Below are positions 26,678-39,440 of a DNA stretch of 64,000 bases, in pieces. The stretch covers positions 51,001 through 115,000 of the forward strand of contig BSBM01000647.1 in the NCBI GenBank assembly GCA_027924585.1. The letters run 5' to 3'. Position numbers and translations under genes: made by a program. Within the stretch, counting starts at the first letter, position 1, and each line of letters opens with the position of its first letter. The notes under the pieces are model-generated. The model was not told the DNA's origin and did no database searches. It worked only from the letters and a program-made list of their open reading frames with translations. This DNA is from Larix kaempferi (taxonomy: Eukaryota > Streptophyta > Pinopsida > Pinales > Pinaceae).

Positions 26678-27365
26678 TGTGAGTATTTTGATCACAGAAG
26701 ATCTAGGAGCTATGGAGAACCTCACAAAATCGAATTAATTTGCAAAAATAGTGGAAAAACATGAAAAAGGAGATAATTTTACACACAATGTAAGCTGAAT
26801 ATCTTCATTAAATGACTATCTAACTTGTGAAAATGTTAGTAACAAGTTTTTATTACATCCATGAGAAATTCGAGAGCATTAGTGAGCTCAAGCTGAGTGT
26901 ACAAGTAAAAAATGCAAAATGGGCTTCAATCCCCCCTAGGTGGGTCCAACTCAATCCCAATCACCCCAAACAGTCACGAATTCTGGTGTGAAGGTGGCTG
27001 AAGCATGCTGGGTCATTAATGATGCCAAGGTAGGCGTGGGTGATCAAGTAGAGGAGTTTGGGGGGACCAAGGGAGCATTAAATGCTCCAAATCTAGCCAA
27101 AATTGGGCAAAATCCACCCTAGCGCCCCTAGTCAATTGAAATTCCCCAAATCAAGGAGAGAGGGCACTCCAGCAATTAATGAGGGTGCACTTATGGACAA
27201 AACAGGAGGCTGGGTGAACTGGTTTGCTTGGAAGTGGGTGTGAACACTCTCAAAAGTGGGTATTTGACCAACTGTAGTCACCTAGTCCAAACTATGGTTT
27301 AATTAAGCACATGAGCAATAAAAATTTATGGATTATGGTACTAAGTGTGGATTACTATTCTAACA
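26678..27365 (-). repeat. C4 3' LTR
   Basis: 688 bp, TGTGAGTATTTTGATCACAG to CTATTCTAACA as written on plus. Matches 39441-40128 with roughly 3 percent substitutions by eye and no length change. Confidence 0.94.
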
Positions 27366-27376
27366 CCCCCCCTTAA
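27366..27376 (-). other. C4 polypurine tract
   Basis: On minus, TTAAGGGGGGG directly before the 3' LTR. Confidence 0.88.
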
Positions 27377-27560
27377 CCAGAACTTAGTACAGCTCATGAA
27401 AGATAAGTGGGAGGCCTTGGCAACAAAGGCTCAAGTCACCTCATTACAAACAGAATTTTTATTTGTCCATATGAACCGAGGAAAAGAAGTAAAACCTCAT
27501 GGGATAAAAACTTCCCTCTAAAATGGACATGGGGCTGAAACTGCAATTAAATTGCAGCAA

Positions 27561-30500
27561 TCACCATCCATCACTCACTCCAAGCAAAGCTCTCAAGTGA
27601 GTGAAGGTCTTCTCAGTAAAGCACTTGGTGAAAATATCTGCAGTTTGCTCGGTGGATGGGAAATACTGCAATGAAATCACCCTGTCATGCACCAAGCCCC
27701 GAATGTAATGCATGTGGATTTCAATGTGCTTTGTTCTTTGCCTCTGTACTGGATCAGTAGATATCTTGATGGCACTTTGATTATCCACCCAAATATTGGT
27801 TGGAGAATCAATAGCAACACCAAACTCCCGAAGAATGCCTTGCAACCAAACACACTGTGTGGCTGCGTTCACTGCTGCCCTGTACTCGGCCTCTGCTGAT
27901 GAAAGAGAAATGGTATGTTGTTTCTTGCTTGACCAGCAAATGGGACCTTCAGCAAACATAAACACAAAACCTGAAGTGGACTTTCTATCGATGGGATCTG
28001 CCACCCAATCGGAATCAGAAAATCCAGCTAGTTGAAGTGAAGAGCCAGCTGCATAGTGTACCCCAAAGCTCTTTGTTCCTTGGACATATTGAAGGATCCT
28101 TTTGGCTTACTTCCAATGGATCTCATGTGGCTGCTGCATATACCTTGCTACATCACTTACAGCATAAGACAAATCAGGTCTTGTATGTGTAAGATACAAC
28201 AAACTTCCGACTAGCTTCCTGTAGAGTGTGCAATCCACCAATGGAGAGTCTTCAAATTCACCTAGTTTTATGCCTGAAAGGAATGGGCACTTGGATGCCT
28301 TACATTCAGCCATTTTAAACTTGAATAACAGGTCTGAAGCATACTTAGGTTAACTCAGCAATATACCTCTCTCAGATTGCTCAATTTCCCAACCCAAAAA
28401 TTGCCTTAGCAATTCTAGGTCGCTCATGGCAAATTCACTGTGCAAAGAAGCTTTAATTGAGCCAATTTGTTTGTTGCAGCTCCCTGTAATTAAAAGATCA
28501 TCAACATACAGTACAATGACCTGCAAATTATCATCACATTGCTGCAAATAAACATTTGTATCAGACTTGCATCGACAGAAACCAATTGAGAGCAAAAAAG
28601 CATCCATTTTGGCATACCAAGCCCTGGGGGCTTGCTTGAGCCCATAGAGTGACTTCTTCAACCTGCATACAAGTGTGTGATCCTCTTGGAATCCTTCAGG
28701 TTGCTGCATATATATCTCTTCCTGTAGCTCACCATGCAAGAATGCACTTTTGACATCCATGTGGTGAACTTCCCAACCTTTACTAGCTGCCATGGCTAGA
28801 GCTAGTCTAATTGAGTCCATCTTTGCAACCGGTGCAAAGGTCTCTGTATAATCCACACCATGGATTTGTGAGTAGCCCTTAGCCACTAACCTAGCCTTGT
28901 ACTTCATATCAGAACCATCAGCAACAGGTTTGGTTCGGAAAATCCACTTACATTGCACAAGTTTCCTCTTGGGAGGAAGAGGCACCAAATCTTATGTTTT
29001 GTTCTCTTGGAGAGATTGGAATTCTTCTTGCATTGCTGCTCTCCACCTTGGATCATGATGAGCTTCCTGATATGATGTTGGATCAGATCCAATCATCATA
29101 TAACAGTGATCAGCAAGTTCACTTTCATTTCCAAAGGAAGCATTGATTGTTTGAGATCTAGTCTTCCTTGGCTCTTGGGGATTGCCTGCCAATTCACCTG
29201 CAGCTTGTATGATTTTTTCAGCCCACTTGGGCCTTGATGGTGACTCATGTACAGAAATGTCATCTTCAGCCATGTCATCTTCAGCAATATCAGAAAAATC
29301 AGAAGTGGAATCATCACTAATTTCATTAAGGTGAGGAGGAGAGGAGCTTTCCCCCGGTGCAAGCTCAAAATCTGGAATTGGTTCTTCTTCGAATTGCACA
29401 CTTCTCTCAATGAAAGTTTCGAGTGTGGATGTGTCAAAGAGCTTGTATCCCTTTGTGTCCTCACCATATCCAACCATGATACATTCTCTGCTCTGTGGAT
29501 CCAAAGCCTTCCTCTTTTCTGATGGAATTCGAGCCCATGCTCTAGACCCAAAAATCCTGAAATTTGACACATTTGGTTTTTGGCCAAACCATGCCTCATA
29601 GGGGGTTTTTCCTTTGACTGATTTGTGAAAGGCTCTATTCTGAATATGAGCATCACAATTTATGGCTTCAGCCCATATCTTAGGGCTTAGATCCCTAGCT
29701 TCAATCATGCAAGTGGCCATCTCTTTGAGAGATCTATTTTTCCTCTCTGCCACACCATTTTGCTGAGGTGTGTAGGGGATTGAATGTTGCATTTGGATGC
29801 CACATTCCTCACAAAGATGCTGAATGTTATTATTCACATATTCCTTTCCATTATCAGTCCTAAGGATCTTTATCTTGTGACCACTATGATTCTCCACTAG
29901 GGCTTTCCAAATCTTCAATTTCTCAAACACTTCTGACTTCAATTTAAGGAAGTAAACCCAGCAAAATCGAGAGTAGTCATCTATGAATGTGAGTACATAC
30001 CTTGATCCACCATATGATGGAGTGGGAAGAGGACCAATGAGGTCTGAATGTACCAATCCAAGTGGTTGAGTGGCTCTCCTTGCCATTCCCTTCTCATAGC
30101 TGCGCTCAGGATGCTTTCCAACTACACACCCAATGCATGCACCATTTGAAGATCTGATTTCTGGAAGCCCTTCCACCATCTCGTCCTTGTGCAATGTCTG
30201 GAGATATTTGTAGTTCATGTGGACAAATCTTTCATGCCACAACTTGGAGGTCTCGTTTGCATGAGAGACAAGAGCATGGTCACTAGAGTGTGGAATGAAA
30301 TTGGAGAACTTGTACATTCTCTCATCATGATCAGCATACCCTACAGCCACAACTTGATTTGAAGAAATTTCTAAGATTTCTACCAAATCTGGAGTAAATG
30401 TTACTCTCTTGGCTTCTCCTGTATGGGTCATTTGATAAACTGATAGAAAATTTGCATCCAATGAAGGAACATAGAGCACATCACTGAAATAGCCATGCTC

Positions 30501-31307
30501 CATGTCAATCCTACCAATCCCCTTGGTCTGGATTTCTGAATCATCTCCCATTCGAACTGTTGTGCCACCATTCGAATGCATAGAGGAGAAGAGTTCTCTG
30601 GATGAAACCATATGCCTGGAAGCTCCTGAGTCAATGATAAAGGATGAGGGATTCGAAATACCTGCTACCAAAGCATGACACTTCTCCTTATTGTCAGGAT
30701 TTGAGGTGCTCTCTTTCTTCCTTGCGCCCTCAGGGACTGGGATGTTGTTCTTCTCCAGCAGCTGATCCATTGAATCAATGGTTTTCTTCATGCATGAGCT
30801 CTCTGGATGCCATCCCCTATGACAATAGGTGCATTTGGTCTTTTCCTTTCCCTTCTTGTCCTTCTCCTTTGACAGATTCGAACCCCCATCTGCAGACTTG
30901 GTCTTGTCAAACTTCCTCTTCTCTTGCTGCTTCGAATTCTTGGCTTTCTGCTTACCTTTGTTGGCATTTGAAATACCCATTGCCAATGCTTGGTCCTTTG
31001 ATTTTATGGTGCCCATCTGAACTAGTTTGTCCTGCTCCTGAGTGAGACACTCCATGAAGGTAGCTAGTGATGGCATTTGCCAATTTCGAAGGGTCATTTT
31101 GGCTGAGTGAAATGTGCTAACAAATACAGAGAATTCTGGGCCTAGCTTCGAAAGGATGGACAGAATCTGTTGTTCCTCCTTCTTAACAATTCCACATTGT
31201 TGCAGTTGAAGCACCAGTGACTTGAACTTCGTGAAGAACTCTTGGATGGTTTCAAAATGCGCTGGGCTCAAGCTAATGAGCTCGTTTTCAAGCTGGTGGC
31301 CTCTCAG
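27561..31307 (-). pseudogene. gag-pol: C4 copia gag-pol, main part, with three nonsense codons
   Basis: Continues in frame from the gag start at 39300-39014 across the C3 insertion. Order on minus: UBN2-type gag; zinc knuckle CTYCHRGWHPESSC (near 30800-30840); protease FIIDSGASRHM (near 30630); integrase with HSDLIGP, FIDDYSRF, RTDNGKEY and NGVAERKNR (near 30100-29720); RT with VDDLLITG (near 28500); RNase H with DSDWVADPIDRKSTSG and SSAEAEY, ending at 27561. In-frame stops at 28992-28994, near 28347 and near 28107 split RT and RNase H. The first two look like glutamine or similar codons changed by one base. The rest is well preserved, so before C3 the element was probably only lightly damaged. 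Confidence 0.95.
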
Positions 31308-31796
31308 TGTTAAATATTGTAACTTCAAAGAATATTATATTTGTACTTTATTATTCCGGAGATGTTTCATCCCTCCGAGGTATTCCTATTATGTATCCGG
31401 AGATGTTTATTCCTCCGAGGGTTAGTATTAACTAGGGTTATTAGACCCACCATGTGTGGGTCGGCCCTGTAGTTATATTTTAGGGGTTATTAGACTTCTC
31501 CAGGTGAGGTCGGCCCCAACAGGTCTTTTAGTCAGTTGAGAGTCAAGTATAAATAGATGAGGTGAACTCCTCATTAGATCATTCACTCACTTGTGAAAGG
31601 GTGCGCACTAGTTGAGGAGATCTGCTAAGGAGTCAAGAGGAGAAGGAGCACATCTTGTATTTTGGTTGATCATCTTATTGAGGAAAGCTTTACTGGGTTT
31701 TCTACCCCATGAGGGTTTCCCAGGATATATTGTGTGTTATCTTGTGATTGTGTTTCTATCAGAGATCTTGCTTGTCTATTTGGTTTAAATCTAACA
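31308..31796 (+). repeat. C3 5' LTR
   Basis: 489 bp, TGTTAAATATTGTAAC to AAATCTAACA. TATAAATAG at 31548-31556. Two copies of a GGGTTATTAGAC...GGTCGGCCC module upstream of it. Confidence 0.96.
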
Positions 31797-31809
31797 TGGT
31801 ATCAGAGCC
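31797..31809 (+). other. C3 primer-binding site
   Basis: TGGTATCAGAGCC directly after the LTR, of initiator methionine tRNA type. Confidence 0.92.
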
Positions 31810-32259
31810 AAACTGAATAGGACATCTTTCACAAGGTAAGAATACCTCTTTCTCTCTCTTTGGTGAAGTTAGGGTTTCAGCCCAAAGTTGATATTATTGA
31901 TTTTTGGTTGCATGGCTGGATAGCCCTTATCAATACCTTTCTTTTGAGCTATAGATCGAACTTTTTGGTTGGGTAGAACTCCGGGAAATCCAAACCCTAA
32001 TTCTACCAAAAGTGCGATACGTCAGATTTTGGTTTCAGAAAAAAGTTGTAATTTTTGAATTCTGATTATATGGCTGGGTATCCCTTCTCAAGAGCATTCT
32101 TTTGAGCTATAGATCGAACTTTTTGGTTGGGTAGAACTCCGGGAAATTCAAACCCTAATTCTACCAAAAGTGCGATAAAATTCTGTTCCAGATTCCGGAA
32201 AAGTAAAAGGTAACTTTCCAGGTAAGTCTACTCTGTCTCTTGGACTCCCCCAAGAGAAG
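31810..32259 (+). other. C3 leader with an internal direct repeat
   Basis: About 450 bp, non-coding. A block containing GAGCTATAGATCGAACTTTT and the following TTGGTTGGGTAGAACTCCGG occurs twice, near 31948 and near 32105, about 155 bp apart. Confidence 0.7.
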
Positions 32260-35200
32260 ATGGCTCCAAATACTAAGCTTGAAGACAAGCTAGAAGGCAT
32301 AGAGAATTTCCGAGCATGGAAATACAGAATTGGTCTAATTCTTGAGGAGAATGATCTTGCTCATTATATCAAGGAGGAAGTTGCAGAACCAAGATGAAGC
32401 CAAAGAGAAACACAGGAAGGATCTGATTAGGGCAAAGAGAATCATAGCTGATTCCATTAAAGACCACTTGATTCCCCAAGTGTCTTCCAAGAAGACTCCA
32501 AAGGAAATGTATGATGCCCTAGGAAGAATGTATGAAGGAAAGAACATCAATAGGAAGATGAATCTAAGGACTCAGTTGAAGAGCACCAAGATGAACAAAG
32601 GAGAATCCATTCAAGACTACTTCTCAAGAGTCCATCAAATCAAAGAACAACTAGATGCCATTGGTGATACCCTTGATGAAGATGAACTTGTGATGACAGC
32701 TCTAAATGGTCTCACTAGACCTTGGGAGTCATTCATTCAAACTATGTGTGCCAGAAAAGAAAGTATGAAGTTTGATGTAGTTTGGGAAGATTGTGTACAA
32801 GAGGAGGCTAGGGTTGCAAATAGAGAAGCCTTGCTCAAAGAAGATGACCAAGCCTTGGCCACTCATACCAAAAGAAGAAGGAGTCAATCCTACTTCAAGA
32901 AAGGTGGTCTCAAGGAGTCTCATCCTCCTCACAGATTTCACAAGAAAAGAGGATCTACTCAAAGAAGGGATTACTCTTCTTTCCAATGCTACTCTTGTCA
33001 CAAATTAGGACACATTGCTAAAGATTGCCCTCTACAGAAGAAAAAGGGTAATCACTTCAAAAGACATCAAGCACATCTTGCAGAGGATGACAGTGAAGAA
33101 GAAGAAATAGAGGAAGAAAGGTCTCACAATAAAAGGCCTAGAGATGAAGGGGAAGAAGAAGAAAGGACCTTCTTCAAAAGGAGGTCAAGAAGAAACACAG
33201 AAGAAGATGCAGAAGAATATGTTCTATTCTCCGCACTCTCTGGATCCATAACCCCTGGTGAAGGTACATGGCTTATTGACAGTGGTGCTTCAAAGCACAT
33301 GACTGGACAGAAGAGGACCCTCTCAAATCTTGAAGAAAAGAATTCTCCCCAAAAGGTATCTCTAGGAGATGACTATCAATATCCCATTAAGGGAATTGGT
33401 GAAGCAAACTACAAACTCGATTCTGGAACCCCCATGAAGATGAAGGAAGTTCTATATGTTCCAGGATTAAAGAAGAATTTGCTTTCAATCTCAGCTTTAG
33501 ACAAGAAAGGCTATAGAGTTGCATTCATTGATGGACAAGTGTTAATGTGGTCCAAAGGCAAATCCATTAAGGATGAAATTGTTATTGGTGAAGAGGAAGG
33601 AGGTTTATATAAACTCAAGGGTCATCCAGAAGCTGCTCTTGTTCATGAAACCTCTAGCCCCAGTGAGCTATGGCATAGAAGACTAGCTCACATTAACTAC
33701 AAAGCCTTACCTTATGTAAGCAAGGTGGTCATAGGACTACCAGATTTAAAGGTGGATCATAATGGCTCATGCAAAGGATGTAAGAAAGGCAAGAATGTCA
33801 AGAACCCATTTCCAAAGAGTGAAACAAAGACCAAAGGGATCTTGGAGTTAATACACTCAGATGTGTGTGGTCCAATGCCCACCACCTCTCTAAGTGGGTT
33901 TGAATACTATCTTTCTTTCATTGATGATCATTCAAGGAAAACTTGGATATACTTTCTAAAGGGTAAGAATGAAGTTTTTGGGAAGTTCAAAGAGTTCAAG
34001 GCTCTAATAGAAAATCTCTCAGAAAAGAAAATCAAGGTTCTCAGAACAGACAATGGTGGAGAGTATACTTCAAAAGAGTTTGAAGAATTCTGTAAGGAAG
34101 CTGGAATCAAAAGAGAACTAACCACTCCCTACAATCCCCAACAAAATGGGGTTGCAGAAAGGAAAAATAGAACCATCATGGAAGCTGTGAAGACTATGAT
34201 ACATGACCAGGATCTTCCCATGTATCTGTGGGCTGAAGCAGCCAGAACAGCAGTATATGTTCAAAACAGATTATCTCATAGTGCTCTTGATTTCAAAACT
34301 CCAGAAGAAGTGTTTTCTGGAAAGAAGCCCGAAGTAAGCCATCTTAAAATATTTGGGTGTCCTGTGTACATCCACATTCCAAAGGAAAAGAGAACCAAGT
34401 TGGATCCTTCTGGTAAGAAAGGAATATTTGTTGGCTATTGTGAATCATCCAAAGCCTTCAGGATTTACATACCAGGTTTTCATCATATAGAAATAAGTAG
34501 AGATGTAACCTTCGATGAGGAAGCAGCTCTTAAGAAATCTAGAAAATGTCAACTTGAAGAAGTTTATGAAGAAGATACATCTCCCAGAGTCTCAGATACT
34601 GTTCACATCCCTGAGGAGGACATAACAGAGGATCATGACATGCTGGAACCACAAGAACCCCCTGTTGCAGAATTATCTAGGAAAAGAAGACCAGCATGGG
34701 CTAGAGATATTATACAAGGAGCTGAAAGATATGGTGCTCCTGAAGGCTCCACTAGAGAAAGGAAGAAACCAAAGCTAGTGTCCAACTATATGGCCTTGAT
34801 GTGTGATCTTGTGGATCAACTACCTACTAGCTATGAAGAAGCAGCTCAAAAGAAAGAATGGGTAGAAGCAATGACTGAAGAATATCAGTCAATAATGAAA
34901 AATGATGTTTGGGATATAGTCCCCAAACCAAGAGATAAAAGTGTGGTTTCTTCCAAATGGATTTTCAAAATAAAACATGCTGCAGATGGAAGCATTGAAA
35001 AATACAAGGCAAGGTTTGTAGCCAGAGGATTCTCTCAAAAGGAGGGAATTGACTATGAAGATACATTTGCACCTGTTGCTAGGTATACTTCGATTAGAAC
35101 TATCATGGCACTTGCATCTATGATGAAATGGAAATTGCATCAAATGGATGTTAAGACAGCCTTCCTGAATGGTGTAATTGAAGAAGAAGTATACATAGAA

Positions 35201-36365
35201 CAACCTCAAGGTTTTGAGGTCAAAGACGGAAGGACCCATGTATGCAAACTGAAGAAGGCATTATATGGTTTGAAGCAAGCTCCCAGAGCTTGGTATGGAA
35301 GAATTGACAGCTTCTTATTAAGCATGGGCTTTACCAAAAGTAAAGCTGACCCCAATCTCTATCTTAAGGTAATGAATGATGAACCTGTTATATTGCTATT
35401 ATATGTAGATGATTTATTTCTAACAGGAAATGAGAAACAAATCATTGAAAGCAAGAAGAAGCTTTCTTCAGAATTCGAAATGAAAGATCTCGGATTAATG
35501 CACTACTTCTTAGGCCTAGAAGTATGGCAAGAGCAAAAAGGGATATTTCTAAATCAAGGTAAGTATACTGTGGAGATCCTCAAAAGGTTTGATATGTTGG
35601 AGTGTAAAGCTATGGCCACTCCCATGGACTCCAACCTAAAACTACTAGCTAATGATTCATCAGAACTAGTGGACATAACCCTATATAGACAAATCATTGG
35701 ATCTTTGATGTACTTGACAAATACTAGGCCTGATATATGCTTTGCTGTAAATACCCTAAGTCAGTTTCAAGTAGAACCTAGAAAGGTTCACCTTATAGCT
35801 GCAAAGCATATCATGAGGTACCTAAAAGGTACAGTGGACTATGGTCTTTACTATCTTAGAGAAAATGAACTCAAGTTGCATGGTTTCTCAGATTCTGATT
35901 GGGCAGGTAGTGTCTCAGACAGAAAAAAGTACTTCAGGTGGATGTTATGGTCTTGGATCTGCCATGATCTCCTGGTTCAGCAAGAAACAATCTAGTGTGG
36001 CCCTCAGTACCGCTGAAGCAGAATATATAGCTGCTTGCTCTGCCAGCTGTGAAGCGGTGTGGCTTCGGAAACTCTTATCTGGAATCTTTGACTTAGAGAT
36101 GGATCCTACTGTGATTATGTGTGATAATCAAAGCTGCATTAAGATGACTGAAAATCCTGTGTTCCATGATAAGTCAAAACACATTGAGATCCGTTACTTC
36201 TATATACGAGACATGGTGCAGAGAGGAGCCATCAAGCTCGAGTACATAAGCACTGAAGATCAGGTTGCCGATATCTTGACTAAACCTCTGTCTCGAGTAA
36301 AGTTTGAATACTTCCGAGACAAGCTTGGTTTAGTCCAGAAGGACCCTCCTCGAAAGGGGGAGTAG
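32260..36365 (+). CDS. gag-pol: C3 copia gag-pol polyprotein, two frameshifts
   Basis: About 1,368 residues. The ATG at 32260 is chosen by match with C1 (TKLEDKLEG); after 45 codons a one-base shift brings a TGA at 32395-32397, and the long frame 32342-35995 carries on. Domains in order: gag; zinc knuckle CYSCHKLGHIAKDC (32987-33028); acidic linker; protease IDSGASKHMTG (about 33275); integrase with HSDVCGP, FIDDHSRKTW, RTDNGGEY and NGVAERKNR (33700-34170); RT with YVDDLF (35402-35419); RNase H with DSDWAGS (about 35890). A second shift lies in a run of six A at 35933-35938, after which RNase H continues to 36365 with STAEAEY and the copia tail. All catalytic motifs that I can check are intact. 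Assembly error in the A-run is possible; otherwise this is a recently inactivated gene. Confidence 0.95.
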
Positions 36366-36482
36366 CATAGTATTTCTGTCACTTATTTTTTTTTGTTTTG
36401 TTAGCTACTTACAATTATTTAGATTTAGAACTCTTACATATCGTTTATACATGATTTGATATGATATATTAGTGAGAATACA
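36366..36482 (+). other. C3 spacer between pol and arrays
   Basis: Short AT-rich stretch; nothing recognised. Confidence 0.5.
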
Positions 36483-36705
36483 TACATGTTTTGATGTACA
36501 CATGTTTTGATGAGATGTGTACATGTTTTGATTAGTGATGTATACATGTTTTGATGTACACATGTTTTGATGTGATGTGTACATGTTTTGATTACTGATG
36601 TATACATGTTTTGATGTACACATGTTTTGATGTGATTGTTGACGTATACATGTTTTGATGAACACATGTTTTGATGTGATGAATACATGTTTTGATGTGA
36701 TATAT
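36483..36705 (+). repeat. C3 array 1: TACATGTTTTGATG repeats
   Basis: Units of about 15-30 bp with TACATGTTTTGATG or CACATGTTTTGATG, organised in a higher-order period of 60 bp. Confidence 0.9.
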
Positions 36706-36732
36706 GATTGTACCTGTATGGATGAAGATACA

Positions 36733-37165
36733 GTTGAGGGGATTGAATCATCCCTGGACTTTCAGTCCTAAAGAGAACCGTAGACGTAAGGTCTCCGAAA
36801 ATGAAGTCCTTAGTGGACAGTTGAGGGGATTGAATCATCCCTGGACTTTCAGTCCTAAAGAGAACCGTAGACGTAAGGTCTCCGAAAATGAAGTCCTTAG
36901 TGGACAGTTGAGGGGATTGAATCATCCCTGGACTTTCAGTCCTAAAGAGAACCGTAGACGTAAGGTCTCTGAGAATGAAGTCCTTAGTGGACAGCTGAGG
37001 GGATTGGATCATCCCTGGACTTTCAGTCCTAAAGAGAGCCGTAGACGAGAGGTCTCCGAGAATGAAGTCCTTGGTGGACTTGAGGGGATTGGATCATCCC
37101 TGGACTCTCAGTCCTAAAGAGAGCCGTAGACGTGAGGTCTCCGAGAATAGAAGATAGGACTGCAT
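36733..37165 (+). repeat. C3 array 2: 87-bp tandem repeat
   Basis: Five units starting near 36733, 36820, 36907, 36994 and 37079, the last shorter. Each begins GTTGAGGGGATTGAATCATC. As 87 is a multiple of three, a 137-codon reading runs through; it is an artefact of the period. Confidence 0.95.
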
Positions 37166-37183
37166 CGTCCCTGGACCTTACTT

Positions 37184-37588
37184 CAAAATGTACGTGATGG
37201 GGATTGCATCATCCCGGAACTGATAGTTCAAAATGTACGTGATGGGGATTGCATCATCCCGGAACTGATAGTTCAAAATGTACGTGATGGGGATTGCATC
37301 ATCCCGGAACTGGTAGTTCAAAATGTACGTGATAGGGATTGCATCATCCCGGAACTGATAGTTCAAAATGTACGTGATGGGGATTGCATCATCCCGGAAC
37401 TGATAGTTCAAAATGTACGTGATGGGGATTGCATCATCCCGGAACTGATAGTTCAAAATGTACGTGATGGGGATTGCATCATCCCGGAACTGATAGTTCA
37501 AAATGTACGTGATGGGGATTGCATCATCCCGGAACTGATAGTTCAAAATGTACGTGAAGGGGATTGTATCATCCCTGGACTTCGGTCC
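37184..37588 (+). repeat. C3 array 3: 45-bp tandem repeat
   Basis: Nine units at exact 45-bp spacing from 37184 to 37544, each with CAAAATGTACGTGATGGGG, nearly identical to one another. It shares the GGGGATTG.ATCATCCC core with array 2, so one probably arose from the other. Confidence 0.95.
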
Positions 37589-37624
37589 CTGAATTGATCC
37601 GTAGACGAATGGTCTCCGAGAAAG

Positions 37625-37950
37625 TAATGGTATTAATGATGTGGTTACTTGTATCGGTAGGATACTTGTATTGATGATGTGGTTACTTGTATCAGTAGGA
37701 TACTTGTATTGATGATGTGGTTACTTGTATCAGTAGGATACTTGTATTGATGATGTGGCTACTTGTATCGGTAGAATACTTGTATTGATGATGTGGTTAC
37801 TTGTATCAGTAGGATACTTGTATTGATGATGTGATTACTTGTATCGGTAGGATACTTGTATTGATGATATGGTTACTTGTATCGGTAGGATACTTGTATT
37901 GATGATGTGGTTATCTGTATCGGTGGGATACTCATATTGTTGTGTAGGAT
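37625..37950 (+). repeat. C3 array 4: 38-bp tandem repeat
   Basis: About eight units with GGTTACTTGTATCGGTAGGA and ACTTGTATTGATGATGT. Confidence 0.93.
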
Positions 37951-37958
37951 ACTTGTAT

Positions 37959-38375
37959 GATCGTATGATGACAATGCTACTGATCGTGTGATGACGATGC
38001 TGCTGATCGTGTGATGACGATGCTGCTGATCGTGTGATGACGATGCTACTGATCATGTGATGACGATGCTGCTGATCGTGTGATGACGATGCTGCTGATC
38101 GTGTGATGACGATGCTGCTGATCGTGTGATGACGATGCTACTGATCATGTGATGACGATGCTGCTGATCGTGTGATGACGATGCTGCTGATCGTGTGATG
38201 ACGATGCTGCTGATCGTGTGATGACGATGCTGCTGATCATGTGATGACGATGCTGCTGATCGTGTGATGACGATGCTGCTGATCGTGTGATGACGATGCC
38301 GTTGATTGTGTGATGACGAAACTGTTGATCGTATGACGACGATGCAGCTGATCATGTGAAGACGATGCTAAAGAT
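37959..38375 (+). repeat. C3 array 5: 23-bp tandem repeat
   Basis: About 18 units of GATCGTGTGATGACGATGCT plus GCT, with GATCATG variants at intervals and decay at the right end. Confidence 0.95.
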
Positions 38376-38514
38376 CGTGATGTTGATATTGATGTACCAG
38401 TAACTGGTTGAGTTACTGATGAAGTCGAATTGAAGAAAGCTTCCGATGATTTATAGATGTATCATGTGTAGTGACTCCTTGCTCCTGCAGATGCTGTTAT
38501 AATATCCTTCTCGT

Positions 38515-38524
38515 TAAGGGGGAG
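38515..38524 (+). other. C3 polypurine tract
   Basis: TAAGGGGGAG directly before the 3' LTR. Confidence 0.92.
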
Positions 38525-39013
38525 TGTTAAATATTGTAACTTCAAAGAATATTATATTTGTACTTTATTATTCCGGAGATGTTTCATCCCTCCGAGGTAT
38601 TCCTATTATGTATCCGGAGATGTTTATTCCTCTGAGGGTTAGTATTAACTAGGGTTATTAGACCCACCATGTGTGGGTCGGCCCTGTAGTTATATTTTAG
38701 GGGTTATTAGACTTCTCCAGGTGAGGTCGGCCCCAACAGGTCTTTTAGTCAGTTGAGAGTCAAGTATAAATAGATGAGGTGAACTCCTCATTAGATCATT
38801 CACTCACTTGTGAAAGGGTGCGCACTAGTTGAGGAGATCTGCTAAGGAGTCAAGAGGAGAAGGAGCACATCTTGTATTTTGGTTGATCATCTTATTGAGG
38901 AAAGCTTTACTGGGTTTTCTACCCCATGAGGGTTTCCCAGGATATATTGTGTGTTATCTTGTGATTGTGTTTCTATCAGAGATCTTGCTTGTCTATTTGG
39001 TTTAAATCTAACA
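38525..39013 (+). repeat. C3 3' LTR
   Basis: 489 bp, same length and ends as 31308-31796. One C/T difference seen. Confidence 0.96.
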
Positions 39014-39354
39014 CTCAGTTCATCAGTTTTCCCAAAGAGTGATTCTAGCTTCACCCATACTTCGTTGGGGGTTGTCAAACTGTCTGTATGAAACAAGAGT
39101 TCCCTTGAAATGCTCAGGCATAACAATCCATAAGCTTCATCAAGTCGATTGTAGTACTTTGCTTTCTCCACAGCAGAATTTGGCTCCACTTCTGTGCCCA
39201 TGGTTACTCTATAGAGACCCTTAGATCTCATCTTGATAACCATCTCAGCCTTCCAATCGAAAAAATTGAAGGGTGTGAGCAACATTTGGTTTGCTTCCAT
39301 GACTGCTGCGTTAATGGTGAGAAAATTACTGAAACACCTGCAAAAAACTCTCAA
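39014..39354 (-). pseudogene. gag-pol: C4 gag N-terminal part, cut off by C3
   Basis: Starts most likely at ATG 39300-39298 (MEANQMLLTPFNFFDWK), typical of copia gags; an upstream extension to 39354 is open but unlike gag. Reads in frame to the C3 target site at 39014-39018 and resumes in the same frame at 31307, so the insertion alone split the gene. Confidence 0.92.
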
Positions 39355-39427
39355 TTTTTATCTGGAAATCCTCTCTAGAATGCAGTTCAATGCTCAATAT
39401 TGACCTGCAACTCACTAAATCCACAAT

Positions 39428-39440
39428 GGCTCTGATACCA
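39428..39440 (-). other. C4 primer-binding site
   Basis: On minus, TGGTATCAGAGCC directly after the 5' LTR. Confidence 0.92.

Larger units (their letters stand above)
31308..39013 (+). mobile_element. C3: young Ty1/copia element in C4 gag
   Basis: 7706-bp plus-strand element with TSD ctcag (31303-31307 and 39014-39018). The two 489-bp LTRs differ by a single base that I can see (near 31427 versus 38633). Order is LTR, primer site, leader, gag-pol, five tandem arrays, polypurine tract, LTR. Its pol is similar to C1 but its LTRs and arrays differ, so it is a sister family. It is the innermost and youngest insertion. Confidence 0.96.

Noticed and set aside
37184-37588. Regular 45-bp direct repeat resembling a CRISPR array
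   Set aside because: The whole unit repeats with no unique spacers, it lies inside a plant copia element, and no cas genes exist. It is a tandem array.
36704-38355. Open readings of 100-190 codons through the C3 arrays on both strands
   Set aside because: They stay open because unit lengths such as 87 and 45 bp are multiples of three or because the unit lacks stops. The peptide simply repeats.
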